The notes beneath the pieces are model-generated. The model was not told the DNA's origin, ran no database searches, and worked only from the letters and a program-made list of their open reading frames with translations. Below, piece by piece: positions 34,038 through 44,368 of a DNA stretch of 64,000 bases. The stretch is from Ruegeria conchae (GTDB lineage Bacteria > Pseudomonadota > Alphaproteobacteria > Rhodobacterales > Rhodobacteraceae): assembly GCF_000192475.1 (NCBI RefSeq), contig NZ_AEYW01000013.1, positions 468,507 to 532,506 on the forward strand. The letters run 5' to 3'. Each line of letters starts with the position of its first letter. Position 1 is the first letter of the stretch. Made by a program: the position numbers and the translations under genes.

Positions 34038-35201
34038 ATGAGAAACTCAACCCGTTCCGGGGTCGATCCCTTCATCGTGATGGATGTGATGGAGGCCGCA
34101 CGCAAGGCAGAAGAGGCCGGGCGTCATGTCATTCATATGGAGGTTGGTCAACCGGGAACCGGGGCACCTAAAGGGGCGACCGAAGCTTTGGCCAAGGCCA
34201 TGGAGCAAGGGCCGCTGGGGTATACGGTGGCTTTGGGTTTGCCCGCGCTCAGGCAGCGGATCGCGCGGTTGTATGGCGAGTGGTATAATGTTGATCTTAA
34301 CCCCGAACGGGTGGTGATCACACCGGGGTCGTCCGGCGGGTTCCTGCTGACCTTCACGGCGCTTTTCGACAGCGGTGATCGGGTAGGGATCGGGGCACCG
34401 GGGTATCCGTCTTATCGGCAAATCCTCAAGGCGCTGGGGTTGGTTCCGGTTGATCTGCCGACTGCGCCTGAAAACCGGCTGCAACCAGTGCCCGCTGATT
34501 TCGCGGGGCTCGATCTGCAGGGTTTGATGGTTGCTTCACCTGCGAACCCCACAGGAACGATGTTGGACCATGCCGCGATGCAGGCACTGATCGAAGCCGC
34601 GCAGGGGCAGGGCGCGTCGTTCATCAGTGACGAGATTTATCACGGGCTGGAATACGAAGCCAAAGCCTTCACTGCGTTGGAGCTGACGGATGAGTGCTAT
34701 GTGATCAACTCGTTCTCCAAGTATTTCTCGATGACCGGCTGGCGTGTTGGCTGGATGGTTGTGCCCGAAGATCAGGTGCGCGTGGTCGAGCGGATTGCCC
34801 AAAACATGTTCATCTGTGCCCCCCATGCGAGCCAGGTGGCGGCATTGGCTGCGATGGATTGCGAAGAGGAGCTGCAGGCCAATCTGGATGTTTACCGCCG
34901 TAATCGTCTGTTGATGCTGGATGGGTTGCCCAAGGCCGGGTTTACCAACATCGCACCACCGGATGGGGCGTTTTATGTCTATGCGGATGTCTCGGATTTG
35001 ACGCAGGATAGCCGTGCCTTTGCGGCCGAGATTCTGGACAAGGCCGGGGTTGCAGTGACACCGGGGCTGGATTTCGATCCGGTGCGCGGGCACACGACGT
35101 TGCGTTTTTCCTATGCGCGGTCGACCGAAGACATTCAGGATGGGCTGGATCGGCTGCAGCGATTTATGGCCGAGCGAGGCGCGATCCCGCAAACGGCCTA
35201 A
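34038..35201 (+). CDS. Class I/II pyridoxal-phosphate aminotransferase
   Basis: 387 residues from ATG 34038 (GGGAG upstream); earlier ATGs at 34014 and 34032 overlap the divergent gene's start. Fold-type I aminotransferase: AxNPTGT-like motif in SPANPTGTMLDH, SDEIYHGLEY (Asp and Tyr of the cofactor site), Schiff-base lysine in NSFSKYFSMTGWRVGWMV, and C-terminal substrate Arg in HTTLRFSYARS. Sequence is closest to the aspartate/other aminotransferase group of unclear substrate; I do not assign one. Cytoplasmic. It precedes the cell wall amidase gene by 66 bases. Confidence 0.9.
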   Translation: MRNSTRSGVDPFIVMDVMEAARKAEEAGRHVIHMEVGQPGTGAPKGATEALAKAMEQGPLGYTVALGLPALRQRIARLYGEWYNVDLNPERVVITPGSSGGFLLTFTALFDSGDRVGIGAPGYPSYRQILKALGLVPVDLPTAPENRLQPVPADFAGLDLQGLMVASPANPTGTMLDHAAMQALIEAAQGQGASFISDEIYHGLEYEAKAFTALELTDECYVINSFSKYFSMTGWRVGWMVVPEDQVRVVERIAQNMFICAPHASQVAALAAMDCEEELQANLDVYRRNRLLMLDGLPKAGFTNIAPPDGAFYVYADVSDLTQDSRAFAAEILDKAGVAVTPGLDFDPVRGHTTLRFSYARSTEDIQDGLDRLQRFMAERGAIPQTA

Positions 35202-35267
35202 AGCGTTCACAAAGGCGGGGTTATACGATAGTCTCTTCGTCAAACGATCTCGGGATAACTTGAGGCC

Positions 35268-36488
35268 ATGAGCAGGATTTTCTACGCAATCGCCCTGATC
35301 TGGGCGCTGACTGGTGCTGCTATCGCGCAGGACTTCAGCGCACTTGCACGCGCCCTTCCGGAGCAGAGCCGCATCGTCGATGAGGGCAATACCGGGGTGC
35401 GGCTGGACCTTGGCCTCAGCCAGGGTGTGCCATACCGCGTGTTCACATTGCGTGATCCCTACCGGATGGTGCTGGATTTCCAGGAGGTCGATTGGTCTGG
35501 TTTGGACCGCGGGACCTTCCTTCAAACTGACCGTATCAGTGGTGTTCAGTACGGAGCCTATGTGCCCGGCTGGTCGCGCCTAGTGCTGGAGCTTGGTGCT
35601 CCTTTGGCTGTAGAAACCGCCGATCTGCGGATTGATCAAGTGACGGGTGCTGCACATTTGTCGTTGCATCTGAAAGGGACTGACTTTGACAGTTTCGCGG
35701 CCAGCGCGGGTGCTCCGCGCCAGCCAGGGTGGGACCTTCCGGAACCCGCGGTGACACCGGCGATGCCCGGGCGCGTTGATCAACATGTGTTGCTTGTCAT
35801 GTTGGACCCCGGCCATGGGGGCATCGATCCGGGTGCCGAAGTCGCTGATACCAATGAGAAAACGCTGATGCTGACCTTCGCACGCGAACTACGCGAGGCG
35901 CTGCTGCGTACAGGCGGATACGAAGTGGTGATGACACGCGTCGACGATCAGTTTGTCTCGCTAGAGCGGCGCATTGCTTTGGCGCACAGGGCCGGGGCGG
36001 ACTTATTCATCTCGCTGCATGCGGATTCGCTTTCCGAAGGGTTGGCGCATGGGGCTGTCGTCTACACGCTGTCAGAAGAGGCTTCGGATGTTGCCAGCCA
36101 GAAGCTGGCTGAACGGCATGACCGAGGCGATCTGATTGCGGGTATCGATCTGAGCGGTGCGGACGATCAGGTCGCTGATGTGCTGCTGGATTTGGCCCGG
36201 CAAGAGACCAAACCGCGCAGCAAAGCGCTGGCACGTTCATTGGTCGATGGTATGGCACAACAGGGTGGGCCGATGAATCGCAGACCCCTGCGGTCTGCGT
36301 CATTCTCGGTGTTGAAGGCCGCGGATATTCCATCGGTTCTGGTCGAGCTGGGTTTCTTGTCCAGCCCGCGTGATTTCAAGAACATCTCTGATCCGGACTG
36401 GCGGGCCTCGATGGCGCGCGGGCTAGTGCAGGGGCTTGAGAACTGGCGTCAGGTCGATTTAGTGAAACGATCGCTGATTGGTCAATAA
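35268..36488 (+). CDS. N-acetylmuramoyl-L-alanine amidase (AmiC type)
   Basis: 406 residues. Signal peptide MSRIFYAIALIWALTGAAIAQ, then an AMIN domain (about 25-150, peptidoglycan/septum targeting) and the Amidase_3 catalytic domain with zinc ligands in MLDPGHGGIDPGA (His), the Glu in TNEKTLML region, and ISLHADS (His), and the catalytic Glu in VLVELGFLSSPRD. It cleaves the bond between MurNAc and the stem peptide during cell separation and needs activation by an EnvC/NlpD-type protein in known systems. The next gene, PBP1A, starts 95 bases later, and the two probably act together at the wall. Confidence 0.95.
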   Translation: MSRIFYAIALIWALTGAAIAQDFSALARALPEQSRIVDEGNTGVRLDLGLSQGVPYRVFTLRDPYRMVLDFQEVDWSGLDRGTFLQTDRISGVQYGAYVPGWSRLVLELGAPLAVETADLRIDQVTGAAHLSLHLKGTDFDSFAASAGAPRQPGWDLPEPAVTPAMPGRVDQHVLLVMLDPGHGGIDPGAEVADTNEKTLMLTFARELREALLRTGGYEVVMTRVDDQFVSLERRIALAHRAGADLFISLHADSLSEGLAHGAVVYTLSEEASDVASQKLAERHDRGDLIAGIDLSGADDQVADVLLDLARQETKPRSKALARSLVDGMAQQGGPMNRRPLRSASFSVLKAADIPSVLVELGFLSSPRDFKNISDPDWRASMARGLVQGLENWRQVDLVKRSLIGQ

Positions 36489-36583
36489 CGTAGCGGCGCA
36501 AAACAGCCATTGTAGCCTTTCGTGTTTTGACCCTGCGAGGGGGCGACACTATATAGGCGTCACCGCGAGTAAAAGGCAGTAAC

Positions 36584-39070
36584 GTGATCCGGTTCATTCT
36601 TTCGTTTTTCGGGGCGATTTTCAGCCTCGTGACCTTGGGTATTTTTATGGCCGCGCTGGTCGTTGGCGCGGTGTTCTGGATGTATGGGCGCGACCTGCCC
36701 AGTCATGAATCACTGGCGCAATACAAGCCACCGACCATCAGCCGGATTTACTCGGGCGAAGGTCAGTTGATCGACGAATTTGCACAGGAGCGCCGCCTGT
36801 TCACGCCGTCCGAGGAAATCCCCGATCTGGTGAAACAGGCGTTTATCTCGGCGGAAGACAAGAATTTCTATACCCACCAAGGATATGATCCGCGCGGAAT
36901 TATCGCCGCCGGAGTCGAGGCCGTGCGCACCAAAGGTGAAACCGTACGTGGTGCGTCTACGATTACGCAGCAGGTGATGAAGAACTTCCTGCTGTCTGGT
37001 GACCGACGGGCCGAACGCAAGATCAAGGAAATCATCCTCGCCACCCGGCTTGAGGATACGCTCGACAAAGAACGGATCCTCGAACTCTATATGAACGAGA
37101 TATTTCTGGGCCAGAACTCTTATGGCGTGACAGCCGCCGCGCAGACCTATTTCAACAAGACCCTGCAAGAGCTGGCACCACACGAGGCCGCAATGCTGGC
37201 CGCCATGCCGAAAGCACCTTCCGACTATCATCCGGTCCGTCAGAAAGAACGTCTGCTCAACCGCCGCAACTATGTGCTGCGCGAAATGCAGCAGAATGGC
37301 TACATCGATCAGGCGACCTATGAAACCGAAGTCGAGATGCCTCTGCGCTCGGTCCAGAACGGCGATTTCGAAAGCTTCCGCACCGCGCTGCCGCCCCGTG
37401 ATTACTTCACCGATGAAATCCGTCGCCAGTTGAGCGAGGATTTTGGTGAAGGTGAGTTCTTCACTGGCGGTTTCACCGTCCGGGCGTCAGTTGATGAAGA
37501 AATGCAGGTCGAAGCGGCGAAAGCCCTGCGCACGGCGCTGCAGAAATACGACCTCTCGCGCGGGAAATGGCGTGGTACGGGTGAGGTGATCCCGGAAGAG
37601 AAGCTGGCAGATGAAGCTCAGTGGCGCGAGGCGCTGGCGATCATGGAAATCCCCCGCGACGTGGTGCTGCCGACGCAATGGTATCCGGCCGTCGTTCTGA
37701 ACGTGGCCGACCAATCCCTGACCGTCGGGATCGAAGATGGCCCAGCAGATGGCACCGTCCCCCGCGAAGACATCAAGTGGATGCAGGGCAATTTCCAAGA
37801 CAATTTCAAACGCGGCGATGTCATTCTAGTTATGGCAGGGGAAGAGGGCCAATGGTCCGCCCGTCAGGTGCCCGAAGTACAAGGCGGCTTTGTCGCGATG
37901 GATGTGAACTCGGGCCGTGTGCTGGCGATGCAGGGCGGGTTTTCCTATCAGGACACGGTGTTCAACCGCGCCACGCAAGCGCAGCGCCAACCCGGGTCGA
38001 GCTTCAAACCTTTCGTTTATGCAGCGGCACTGGATAGCGGTTACAGCCCTGCTACCATCGTTGTGGATGCGCCGATCGAGGTGAATACGCCGCAGGGCCT
38101 TTGGCGCCCCAAGAACTCGACGAACAAGTTCTATGGTCCGACGCCGTTGCGCACCGGGATCGAGATGTCGCGGAACCTGATGACCATCCGCTTGGCGCAA
38201 GAGGTCACCATGCCCGTTGTTGCAGGGTATGCCGAACGGTTTGGCGTTTATGACCGTATGGGCGCATTCCTTGCGAACTCACTGGGGTCCGAGGAAACCA
38301 CGCTTTATAAAATGGTTGCTGCCTATGCGATGTTCGCCAATGGCGGCGAGAGGGTTGAGCCGACTCTGGTTGACCGTATTCAGGACCGGTTCGGCAAGAC
38401 CATCTATCGCCATGATGATCGCCAGTGTGTGGACTGTAACTCCAGCTGGCTTGAGCCCGATGAATCGCCCACGATCCTTACCGATCGCAGTCAGGTCATG
38501 GATGCCATCACCGCCTATCAGCTGACTTCAATGATGAAAGGCGTGGTGGATCGCGGCACCGCGTCGCGTGTCGTGAACTTGCCCGTGCCCACGGCGGGCA
38601 AGACCGGCACAACGAACGAATCCAAGGATGCGTGGTTTATCGGCTTCACTTCAAACATCGTGGCTGGTTGCTACATCGGTTATGACCGCCCGCGCCCGAT
38701 GGGCCGGGGGGCCTATGGCGGCACCCTGTGTGGCCCTGTATTCCAAAGCTTTATGGAAAAGGCAGTCGAGAAATACGGCGGTGGCCCCTTCGAAGTGCCT
38801 CCGGGCGGCCACTTCATCAAGATCGACCGGTTCAGCGGCGCGCGCCTACCTGAAGATGCCAGCGGAGAATACGTGGTGGCCGAGTATTTCCGTGATGGCG
38901 TCGACGGCTTCATCGACCGCATCTATGATGGAGGCTTCGCGATGGGCTCGGACCTGCCGTTGTTTGAAGAGGCCAGCTCGGGCCGTCAGGTGACCACCTC
39001 GACGGGCGATACGATCACGGTTGGCCCGAATGCCAGCCAGGGTGAACTGCAGGGTGGCGGGCTTTACTGA
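36584..39070 (+). CDS. mrcA: Penicillin-binding protein 1A, bifunctional peptidoglycan synthase
   Basis: 828 residues from GTG 36584. One N-terminal membrane helix (ILSFFGAIFSLVTLGIFMAALVVGAVFW) and two catalytic parts. Glycosyltransferase 51: EDKNFYTHQGYDPRG, GASTITQQVMKN, LELYMNEIFLGQNSYGVTAAA. Transpeptidase: S472-SFK475 (nucleophile serine in PGSSFKPF), SRN in EMSRNLMT, and KTGTTNESKDAWF. An OB-like insert (about 300-430) lies between them, as usual for PBP1A. It polymerises and cross-links peptidoglycan on the periplasmic face. Flanked by the amidase and prfB. Confidence 0.96.
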   Translation: MIRFILSFFGAIFSLVTLGIFMAALVVGAVFWMYGRDLPSHESLAQYKPPTISRIYSGEGQLIDEFAQERRLFTPSEEIPDLVKQAFISAEDKNFYTHQGYDPRGIIAAGVEAVRTKGETVRGASTITQQVMKNFLLSGDRRAERKIKEIILATRLEDTLDKERILELYMNEIFLGQNSYGVTAAAQTYFNKTLQELAPHEAAMLAAMPKAPSDYHPVRQKERLLNRRNYVLREMQQNGYIDQATYETEVEMPLRSVQNGDFESFRTALPPRDYFTDEIRRQLSEDFGEGEFFTGGFTVRASVDEEMQVEAAKALRTALQKYDLSRGKWRGTGEVIPEEKLADEAQWREALAIMEIPRDVVLPTQWYPAVVLNVADQSLTVGIEDGPADGTVPREDIKWMQGNFQDNFKRGDVILVMAGEEGQWSARQVPEVQGGFVAMDVNSGRVLAMQGGFSYQDTVFNRATQAQRQPGSSFKPFVYAAALDSGYSPATIVVDAPIEVNTPQGLWRPKNSTNKFYGPTPLRTGIEMSRNLMTIRLAQEVTMPVVAGYAERFGVYDRMGAFLANSLGSEETTLYKMVAAYAMFANGGERVEPTLVDRIQDRFGKTIYRHDDRQCVDCNSSWLEPDESPTILTDRSQVMDAITAYQLTSMMKGVVDRGTASRVVNLPVPTAGKTGTTNESKDAWFIGFTSNIVAGCYIGYDRPRPMGRGAYGGTLCGPVFQSFMEKAVEKYGGGPFEVPPGGHFIKIDRFSGARLPEDASGEYVVAEYFRDGVDGFIDRIYDGGFAMGSDLPLFEEASSGRQVTTSTGDTITVGPNASQGELQGGGLY

Positions 39071-39157
39071 CTGCCCAACTTCTCGATTTAGTCGTCTTGT
39101 GGTGGCCTGCACCTCTTGCTATCACGCAACCCTGATTGAGCAAGTTGGGACCTGACC

Positions 39158-40285
39158 ATGCGCGCCGAAACCCAGAATATTGTGGCGGAAATCGAAAAGT
39201 CGCTGGAGCTGCTGGCGCAGCGCATGGACTATGAAACCGCACCGCACCGGTTGGAGGAATTCAACGCGCGTGTCGAGGATCCGAACCTGTGGGACAATCC
39301 TGAAAACGCGCAAAAACTGATGCGCGAGCGTCAGATGCTGGTCGACGCAATCGAGACCTACGAATCCATCAAAACCGATCTCAGCGACAATATCGAACTG
39401 ATCGAATTGGGCGAGATGGAAGAGGACGAAGAGGTTGTCACCGACGCTGAGAACGCCATCAAAAGCCTGCAGACCAAAGCCGCCAAGAAAGAGCTTGAGG
39501 CGCTGCTGGATGGTGAAGCCGACGGTAATGATACGTTTCTTGAGATCAACTCCGGCGCCGGAGGTACGGAAAGCTGTGACTGGGCTTCGATGCTGGCGCG
39601 GATGTACGTGCGTTGGGCCGAGAAAAAGGGTTATACGGTCGAGCTACAATCCGAGACGGCGGGGGAAGAGGCGGGCATCAAATCTGCCGCTTACAAGATC
39701 ACCGGCCACAACGCCTATGGTTGGTTGAAATCGGAAAGCGGTGTGCACCGGCTGGTGCGCATTTCGCCTTTCGACTCAGCGGCAAAGCGTCATACCTCGT
39801 TCAGTTCGGTCTGGGTTTATCCGGTGGTGGACGACAATATCGAGATCGAGGTCAATCCTTCGGACATCCGCATCGATACATACCGGTCCTCGGGCGCGGG
39901 TGGTCAGCACGTAAACACCACAGACTCGGCGGTTCGTATCACGCACATCCCGACTGGGATTGTCGTGACGAGTTCCGAGAAATCGCAGCATCAGAACCGC
40001 GATATCGCCATGAAGGCACTGAAATCGCGGCTGTATCAGCAAGAGCTGGATCGCCGGAATGCTGACATTAACGCAGCGCATGAGGCCAAGGGCGATGCGG
40101 GTTGGGGCAACCAAATCCGGTCCTACGTGCTGCAGCCCTATCAGATGGTTAAAGATCTGCGAACCAACCATGAAACCTCGGATACCAAGGGCGTACTGGA
40201 CGGCGATCTTGATGAGTTTATGGCAGCGACGCTGGCGCTGAATGTCTCGGGCAAAAGCCGGTCCGAGGCGCAAGGCGAAGGCTAG
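39158..40285 (+). CDS. prfB: Peptide chain release factor 2
   Basis: 375 residues. It recognises UGA and UAA stop codons and triggers peptide release. The GGQ motif that enters the peptidyl transferase centre is in [17 protein letters not shown] (about residue 248), and the stop-codon region is in the domain before it. The whole protein is encoded in a single frame from ATG 39158, without the programmed +1 frameshift found in E. coli prfB. It is directly followed by a membrane protease gene whose start abuts its stop codon. Confidence 0.97.
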   Translation: MRAETQNIVAEIEKSLELLAQRMDYETAPHRLEEFNARVEDPNLWDNPENAQKLMRERQMLVDAIETYESIKTDLSDNIELIELGEMEEDEEVVTDAENAIKSLQTKAAKKELEALLDGEADGNDTFLEINSGAGGTESCDWASMLARMYVRWAEKKGYTVELQSETAGEEAGIKSAAYKITGHNAYGWLKSESGVHRLVRISPFDSAAKRHTSFSSVWVYPVVDDNIEIEVNPSDIRIDTYRSSGAGGQHVNTTDSAVRITHIPTGIVVTSSEKSQHQNRDIAMKALKSRLYQQELDRRNADINAAHEAKGDAGWGNQIRSYVLQPYQMVKDLRTNHETSDTKGVLDGDLDEFMAATLALNVSGKSRSEAQGEG

Positions 40286-40993
40286 TTGCGAAAGCACCTG
40301 ACCTCTGCTGCAAACCTGATCAAAGGCCACTGGCAATTGATCATCGTTGTTGCGTTGGTGTTTGTGTTCTGGAGCACGATGCTAGCGCTTCCATTGAAAA
40401 TCCTGGTTGTTTTTCTGCATGAGCTTTCGCACGCCCTTGCTATCGTTCTGACCGGAGGATCGGTCGAAAGCTTCTCGGTCTCACCGCAACAGGGTGGTCT
40501 GGTGGTCGGCCGAGGCGGCAACCGGTTTATCAGCCTTTCAGCCGGGTATCTGGGCTCATTGATGCTTGGGATGGGGCTGCTGATGATCGCCTTACGCACG
40601 AATGCCGATCGGATGGCGCTTGGTCTCTTTGGTGGCGTCATGCTGGTGGTCACTCTGCTGTATATCCGTGACCCGTTTGCCATGGCGTTCTGTGCGGGCA
40701 GCGGCGTGGTGATGGTGGCGATCGCCTGGCTCCTGAGCCGTAGTCTGTGCGATCTGATTTTGCGAGTCATTGGATTGACCAGCATGATCTACGTGCCCTT
40801 TGATATCTTCGATGACACCATCCGGCGCTCGGGCTTGCGTTCAGACGCGTACATGCTGGCCGACGAGTTCGGTGGAACGACAATGATGTGGGGTGGGCTG
40901 TGGCTGATATTCAGCCTAGTCATGATCATCTTTGGCCTGAGGAACATGCTTGGCCGCGATAGCAATGTCCGGATCGACGTCAGGATCAAGTGA
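40286..40993 (+). CDS. Membrane metalloprotease-like protein, M50 family
   Basis: 235 residues, starting with TTG immediately after the prfB stop codon if the full frame is used; a later start is possible, since no ribosome binding site distinguishes them. There are about six membrane helices. Within the second, VVFLHELSHALAIVLTGG carries HELSH, the zinc motif HExxH of M50 (site-2-protease-like) enzymes; the sequence after it (SVSPQQGGLVVGRGGNRFISLSAGYLGS) fits the M50B subfamily. The C-terminal region has D-rich YVPFDIFDDTIRR, which may hold the remaining zinc ligand. Function unknown; translation coupling to prfB is plausible. Confidence 0.8.
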   Translation: MRKHLTSAANLIKGHWQLIIVVALVFVFWSTMLALPLKILVVFLHELSHALAIVLTGGSVESFSVSPQQGGLVVGRGGNRFISLSAGYLGSLMLGMGLLMIALRTNADRMALGLFGGVMLVVTLLYIRDPFAMAFCAGSGVVMVAIAWLLSRSLCDLILRVIGLTSMIYVPFDIFDDTIRRSGLRSDAYMLADEFGGTTMMWGGLWLIFSLVMIIFGLRNMLGRDSNVRIDVRIK

Positions 40994-41010
40994 GCATAAC
41001 CTTTGCTCAC
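40990..41010 (+). terminator. Hairpin overlapping the M50 gene stop codon
   Basis: GTGAGC and GCTCAC pair over a nine-base loop; the stem includes the TGA stop codon of the M50 gene. An A-rich rather than T-rich stretch follows, so terminator function is uncertain. Confidence 0.35.
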
Positions 41011-41097
41011 ATCCAAAAAAGATACATCTAAACAGTGGCTTTAAATGGTCCGACCACGTCGTTAGGCTGATCGGGAACAGGCAAAGGGCCAACCCAC

Positions 41098-42495
41098 ATG
41101 GATCTGAACAGAGCCTCTGCAAAGGACATTCTCGATAGCTTGTCCAACCGTCAGCTTTCAGCAGTTGAGTTGATGCGCGCGACACTGGACCGGATCGCTG
41201 AGGTGAATGGCCCGTTGAACGCGATTGTCGCGCTCCGAGAGGAAGGCGCTTTGATGGAAGAGGCGCGGGCGGCGGATGCGGCCCTCACGCGTGGGTCGCT
41301 GCACGGGCTACCGATCGCGGTGAAAGACCTGGTGCATGTGGCGGGGATCGCCTCGACCCAGGGTTCGCCATTGTTCAAGGATCATGTCCCACAAACTGAC
41401 GATCTGTTGGCCGCCCGGTTGCGCGCAGCCGGAGCGATCCTGATCGGTAAGACCAATACGCCGGAATTCGGACTTGGCTCGCACACGTTCAACCCCGTCT
41501 ATGGCGCAACCCGCAACCCGTACGATACGGCAAAATCTTGTGGCGGCTCGTCGGGTGGCGCGGCTGTGGCGTTGGCGACGGGCATGCTGTCGCTGGCCGA
41601 CGGGTCCGACATGATGGGCAGCTTGCGCAACCCTGCGGCTTGGAACAACGTCTATGGATTCAGGCCTACTTGGGGGCGAGTTCCTTCCGAACCAGCTGGC
41701 GACAGCTATCTGCACCAGCTTTCAACATTGGGACCGATGGCGCGCAGCCCCGAAGATATCGGGCTTTTGCTCGACGTGATGTCTGGTCCAGACCCAAGAA
41801 TGCCCCTGAGCACCGAGGTCGTAGCGGTGTCCCCCGTTCAGACCGCCGATCTGACTGGAATGCGTATCGGCTGGCTGGGTGACTGGGGCGGGGCGTTTCC
41901 ACATGAGCCGGGCATACTTGAGCTTTGCAGAGATGCGTTGCGGGTTTTCGAAGGAAACGGCGCGCGGGTTGAGACGCTTGAACCACCCTTTGATGCGGAC
42001 CTGATCTGGGACAGCTGGATCACTTTGCGCTCGTGGAGCGTGGCAACTGGGCTTGAGCCTCTGGCTCGGGATAAAGCCGTACTCAAAGATACAGCGCAAT
42101 GGGAGTTGGAGCGTGGGCTGTCTTTCAGCGCCATGGGTGTGCACCGCGCCAGTGTTATTCGATCAGACTGGCACAGACGCGCGGCAGAGATATTTGCTGA
42201 TTATGACGCTCTGGTATTGCCAGCTGCGCAGGTCTGGCCATTCGAGATCGAAACACCATACCCAACCAAAATCGAAGAGCAGGGGATGGATACCTACCAT
42301 CGCTGGATGCAGGTTGTGACGCCAGTCAGCCTGCTGGGTCTACCCTGTTTGGGAGCTCCAGCCGGGTTTGGGGCCAATGGGTTGCCGATGGGGCTGCAAC
42401 TATTTGGCCCACGTGGATCGGATGCGAAAATCTTGTCGATGGGCGCCGCTTATCACGCAGAAACGCACTGGCCACAGAAACGCCCCGCCATGTAG
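41098..42495 (+). CDS. Amidase of the amidase-signature family
   Basis: 465 residues. The Ser-cisSer-Lys catalytic triad is recognisable: Lys in [14 protein letters not shown], the Gly/Ser-rich stretch [16 protein letters not shown], and the nucleophile Ser in [16 protein letters not shown]. These enzymes hydrolyse amides of varied kinds; the substrate here cannot be told, and it is not obviously the GatA subunit of the tRNA amidotransferase, since no gatB or gatC is nearby. Cytoplasmic, no signal peptide. It stands 30 bases before a DUF2189 membrane gene and may share a transcript with it. Confidence 0.9.
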   Translation: MDLNRASAKDILDSLSNRQLSAVELMRATLDRIAEVNGPLNAIVALREEGALMEEARAADAALTRGSLHGLPIAVKDLVHVAGIASTQGSPLFKDHVPQTDDLLAARLRAAGAILIGKTNTPEFGLGSHTFNPVYGATRNPYDTAKSCGGSSGGAAVALATGMLSLADGSDMMGSLRNPAAWNNVYGFRPTWGRVPSEPAGDSYLHQLSTLGPMARSPEDIGLLLDVMSGPDPRMPLSTEVVAVSPVQTADLTGMRIGWLGDWGGAFPHEPGILELCRDALRVFEGNGARVETLEPPFDADLIWDSWITLRSWSVATGLEPLARDKAVLKDTAQWELERGLSFSAMGVHRASVIRSDWHRRAAEIFADYDALVLPAAQVWPFEIETPYPTKIEEQGMDTYHRWMQVVTPVSLLGLPCLGAPAGFGANGLPMGLQLFGPRGSDAKILSMGAAYHAETHWPQKRPAM

Positions 42496-42524
42496 AAAGA
42501 AATGCCTGGGAGGAGCAAACAGGA

Positions 42525-43322
42525 ATGAATAAACCCTTTGGTGTGCCGACGTTGAAACCGGTCGATACTGCGATGCTGAAACAAGCGCTGCGTCGCGCCT
42601 GGCAAGATTTTCGCAGCGCGCCGCTATACGGGCTTCTTTTTGCTGGTTTTTACGTCTTGGCCGGGTGGCTCATGGCCTGGGTTACACTAAAGACCGGTAC
42701 ATCATTCTGGCTGGTTCTGGCCGCAATCGGATTTCCTTTGATCGGGCCGTTCGCCGCCGTAGGACTGTACGAGGTGTCGCACCGATTGGAGCAGGGCGAA
42801 CCGTTGAACCCTGCTGCGATATTCGGCGTCGTCGTTCAGCAAAGCCGCAGGCAACTGCCGTCGATTTGCGCGATCATAGTGGTGATTTTTCTGTTCTGGT
42901 TCTTTCTGGGTCACATGATCTTTGCCCTGTTCATGGGTCTGTCCACGATGACCAACATCTCGACTTCGTTTGAAGTCTTTCTGACCCCCAATGGTTTGGG
43001 CATGTTAGCCTTGGGCACATTGGTCGGTGCCGTGTTTGCGATCATTTTGTACATGATCACGGTACTATCGATACCAATGTTGCTGGATCGCGAATTAGAT
43101 TTCGTGACAGCGATGATCTCAAGCTTTGGTTACGTCAAGGCGAACATGAAAGTGATGCTGGGGTGGGGTGGATTCATCGCGATTGTCACATTTCTCGCGA
43201 TGGTGCCCTGGTTCTTGGGTCTGTTTCTGGTTCTGCCGTTGCTTGGACACGCAAGCTGGCATCTCTATCGTTTGATCTCGGATGGTGGAACATCAGAAAC
43301 TGCTGAACCTGAGAGTGCCTGA
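42525..43322 (+). CDS. DUF2189 integral membrane protein
   Basis: 265 residues, with a good ribosome binding site (GGGAGGAGC) before ATG 42525. About six membrane helices ([65 protein letters not shown], and others). The N-terminal motif [24 protein letters not shown] and the pattern [20 protein letters not shown] are typical of DUF2189, a family without known activity. It is flanked by the amidase and a convergent XRE-type regulator. Confidence 0.88.
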   Translation: MNKPFGVPTLKPVDTAMLKQALRRAWQDFRSAPLYGLLFAGFYVLAGWLMAWVTLKTGTSFWLVLAAIGFPLIGPFAAVGLYEVSHRLEQGEPLNPAAIFGVVVQQSRRQLPSICAIIVVIFLFWFFLGHMIFALFMGLSTMTNISTSFEVFLTPNGLGMLALGTLVGAVFAIILYMITVLSIPMLLDRELDFVTAMISSFGYVKANMKVMLGWGGFIAIVTFLAMVPWFLGLFLVLPLLGHASWHLYRLISDGGTSETAEPESA

Positions 43323-43347
43323 ACGCGCAATCTCAGGTCAGAGTGCC

Positions 43348-44070
43348 CTAGCGCGGGTGCGCTGAGCGTTTTGCTTTGCGCGCCAATCTCAACGCAGCCG
43401 ACAGGTCATGTCCCAAGTGCCGTAGCTCAACCCGTTGGGTGCTCTGGCCTAGCTCGGATCCTTCTGCCAGCCGATAGACATAGCCCAACAATCGGGTGCC
43501 GTTCTCTTCGCTTGTTTCAGTCAGAACCATCATTCGACGATCTTGTGCGCCCTTTCGTGAAATCAACGCGCAAATCTTTCCATCTGCATAAGACACGATA
43601 CCCCGAACCTCACGCGTGGCGGGTCTCTCGGATACTGAGGAACAGGGGTCATAACCACGTAGCAGGGTGCAATTGAAGATCTCACGCACATGGTACAGTC
43701 GGTGATGGGGCTGGCTCGCGGCTGTCTGGTCACGCTCAATGGCTTGGTAAAAGCCGGTCGCAAACGTCGTATCGACGTTAGCCGAGAGGTAACGATCGAT
43801 GACATTTACCGCCGGATGCGTGGCGTGGGGCTCGATTTCATCCAATGGTTTTAGAAGGATACGCGCATCGACATCAAAAAACTGACAAATCCTGTCCAAG
43901 ATATCCGGGCGCGGAAAGCTCTCACCGGCCAGATATCGGTTGAACTGCGTTCGATTGATTCCCAGCTGACGGCATAGCTCAGACACCGATGGGTATCTTT
44001 GTGCAAGCTGCCGAAGGTTCGCGCCAAACATTCTACGTAATTTAGCAGGGCTGCGATTGTTGTCGGTCAC
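43348..44070 (-). CDS. XRE-family transcriptional regulator
   Basis: 240 residues. The N-terminal helix-turn-helix (about residues 15-75: FGANLRQLAQRYPSVSELCRQLGINRTQFNRYLAGESFPRPD) is of the Cro/CI type (shown here by its elements VSELCRQLGI and RTQFNRYLAG). The C-terminal part (about 90-230) has no recognised ligand domain. It lies between DUF2189 (convergent) and ilvBH, with a 298-base gap upstream that carries a perfect nine-base inverted repeat, a possible autoregulatory site. Targets unknown. Confidence 0.85.
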   Translation of the reverse strand: MTDNNRSPAKLRRMFGANLRQLAQRYPSVSELCRQLGINRTQFNRYLAGESFPRPDILDRICQFFDVDARILLKPLDEIEPHATHPAVNVIDRYLSANVDTTFATGFYQAIERDQTAASQPHHRLYHVREIFNCTLLRGYDPCSSVSERPATREVRGIVSYADGKICALISRKGAQDRRMMVLTETSEENGTRLLGYVYRLAEGSELGQSTQRVELRHLGHDLSAALRLARKAKRSAHPR

Positions 44071-44208
44071 GTCAATTCCACGGTTCTGCTTGAGATTCGA
44101 AATAACAAGAAGACGTCAACACAGTGGCTGCACGTCAGTCAGAAATCGTAAAACGACAAATGGGGGCGCCGGATGAGGCCCCGCTACGCGGGTCAGGCTA
44201 ACGTTACG

Positions 44209-44246
44209 TCATGCAAAATCAATAGTGATTCAGTTTATTTGCATGA
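44209..44246. promoter_or_regulatory. Inverted repeat in the gap between the XRE regulator and ilvH
   Basis: TCATGCAAA (44209-44217) and TTTGCATGA (44238-44246) form a perfect nine-base inverted repeat around a 20-base AT-rich centre. It lies about 140 bases upstream of the XRE regulator gene and could be an operator. Otherwise the 298-base gap from 44071 to 44368 holds one hairpin near ilvH and no supportable gene. Confidence 0.4.
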
Positions 44247-44328
44247 TCTTTTACATGTTATTGTTCGTGAATTGCGCGGAATACAGGCTAGTTTCGGATT
44301 ATTGTTTAAGCTTATCGCGTTGCCGGGT

Positions 44329-44354
44329 CCTCGGCTGGGCAAGCACAGCCGAGG
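44329..44354 (-). terminator. Hairpin downstream of ilvH
   Basis: CCTCGGCTG and CAGCCGAGG form a perfect nine-pair stem with an eight-base loop, 15 bases after the end of ilvH. No T run follows on the minus strand, so this may be a weak terminator. Confidence 0.5.
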
Positions 44355-44368
44355 ATGGCGCCAAAATG

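Noticed and set aside
39158..40285. Programmed frameshift in prfB
   Set aside because: The full release factor, including the N-terminal region, is encoded in one frame from ATG 39158 with no internal stop.
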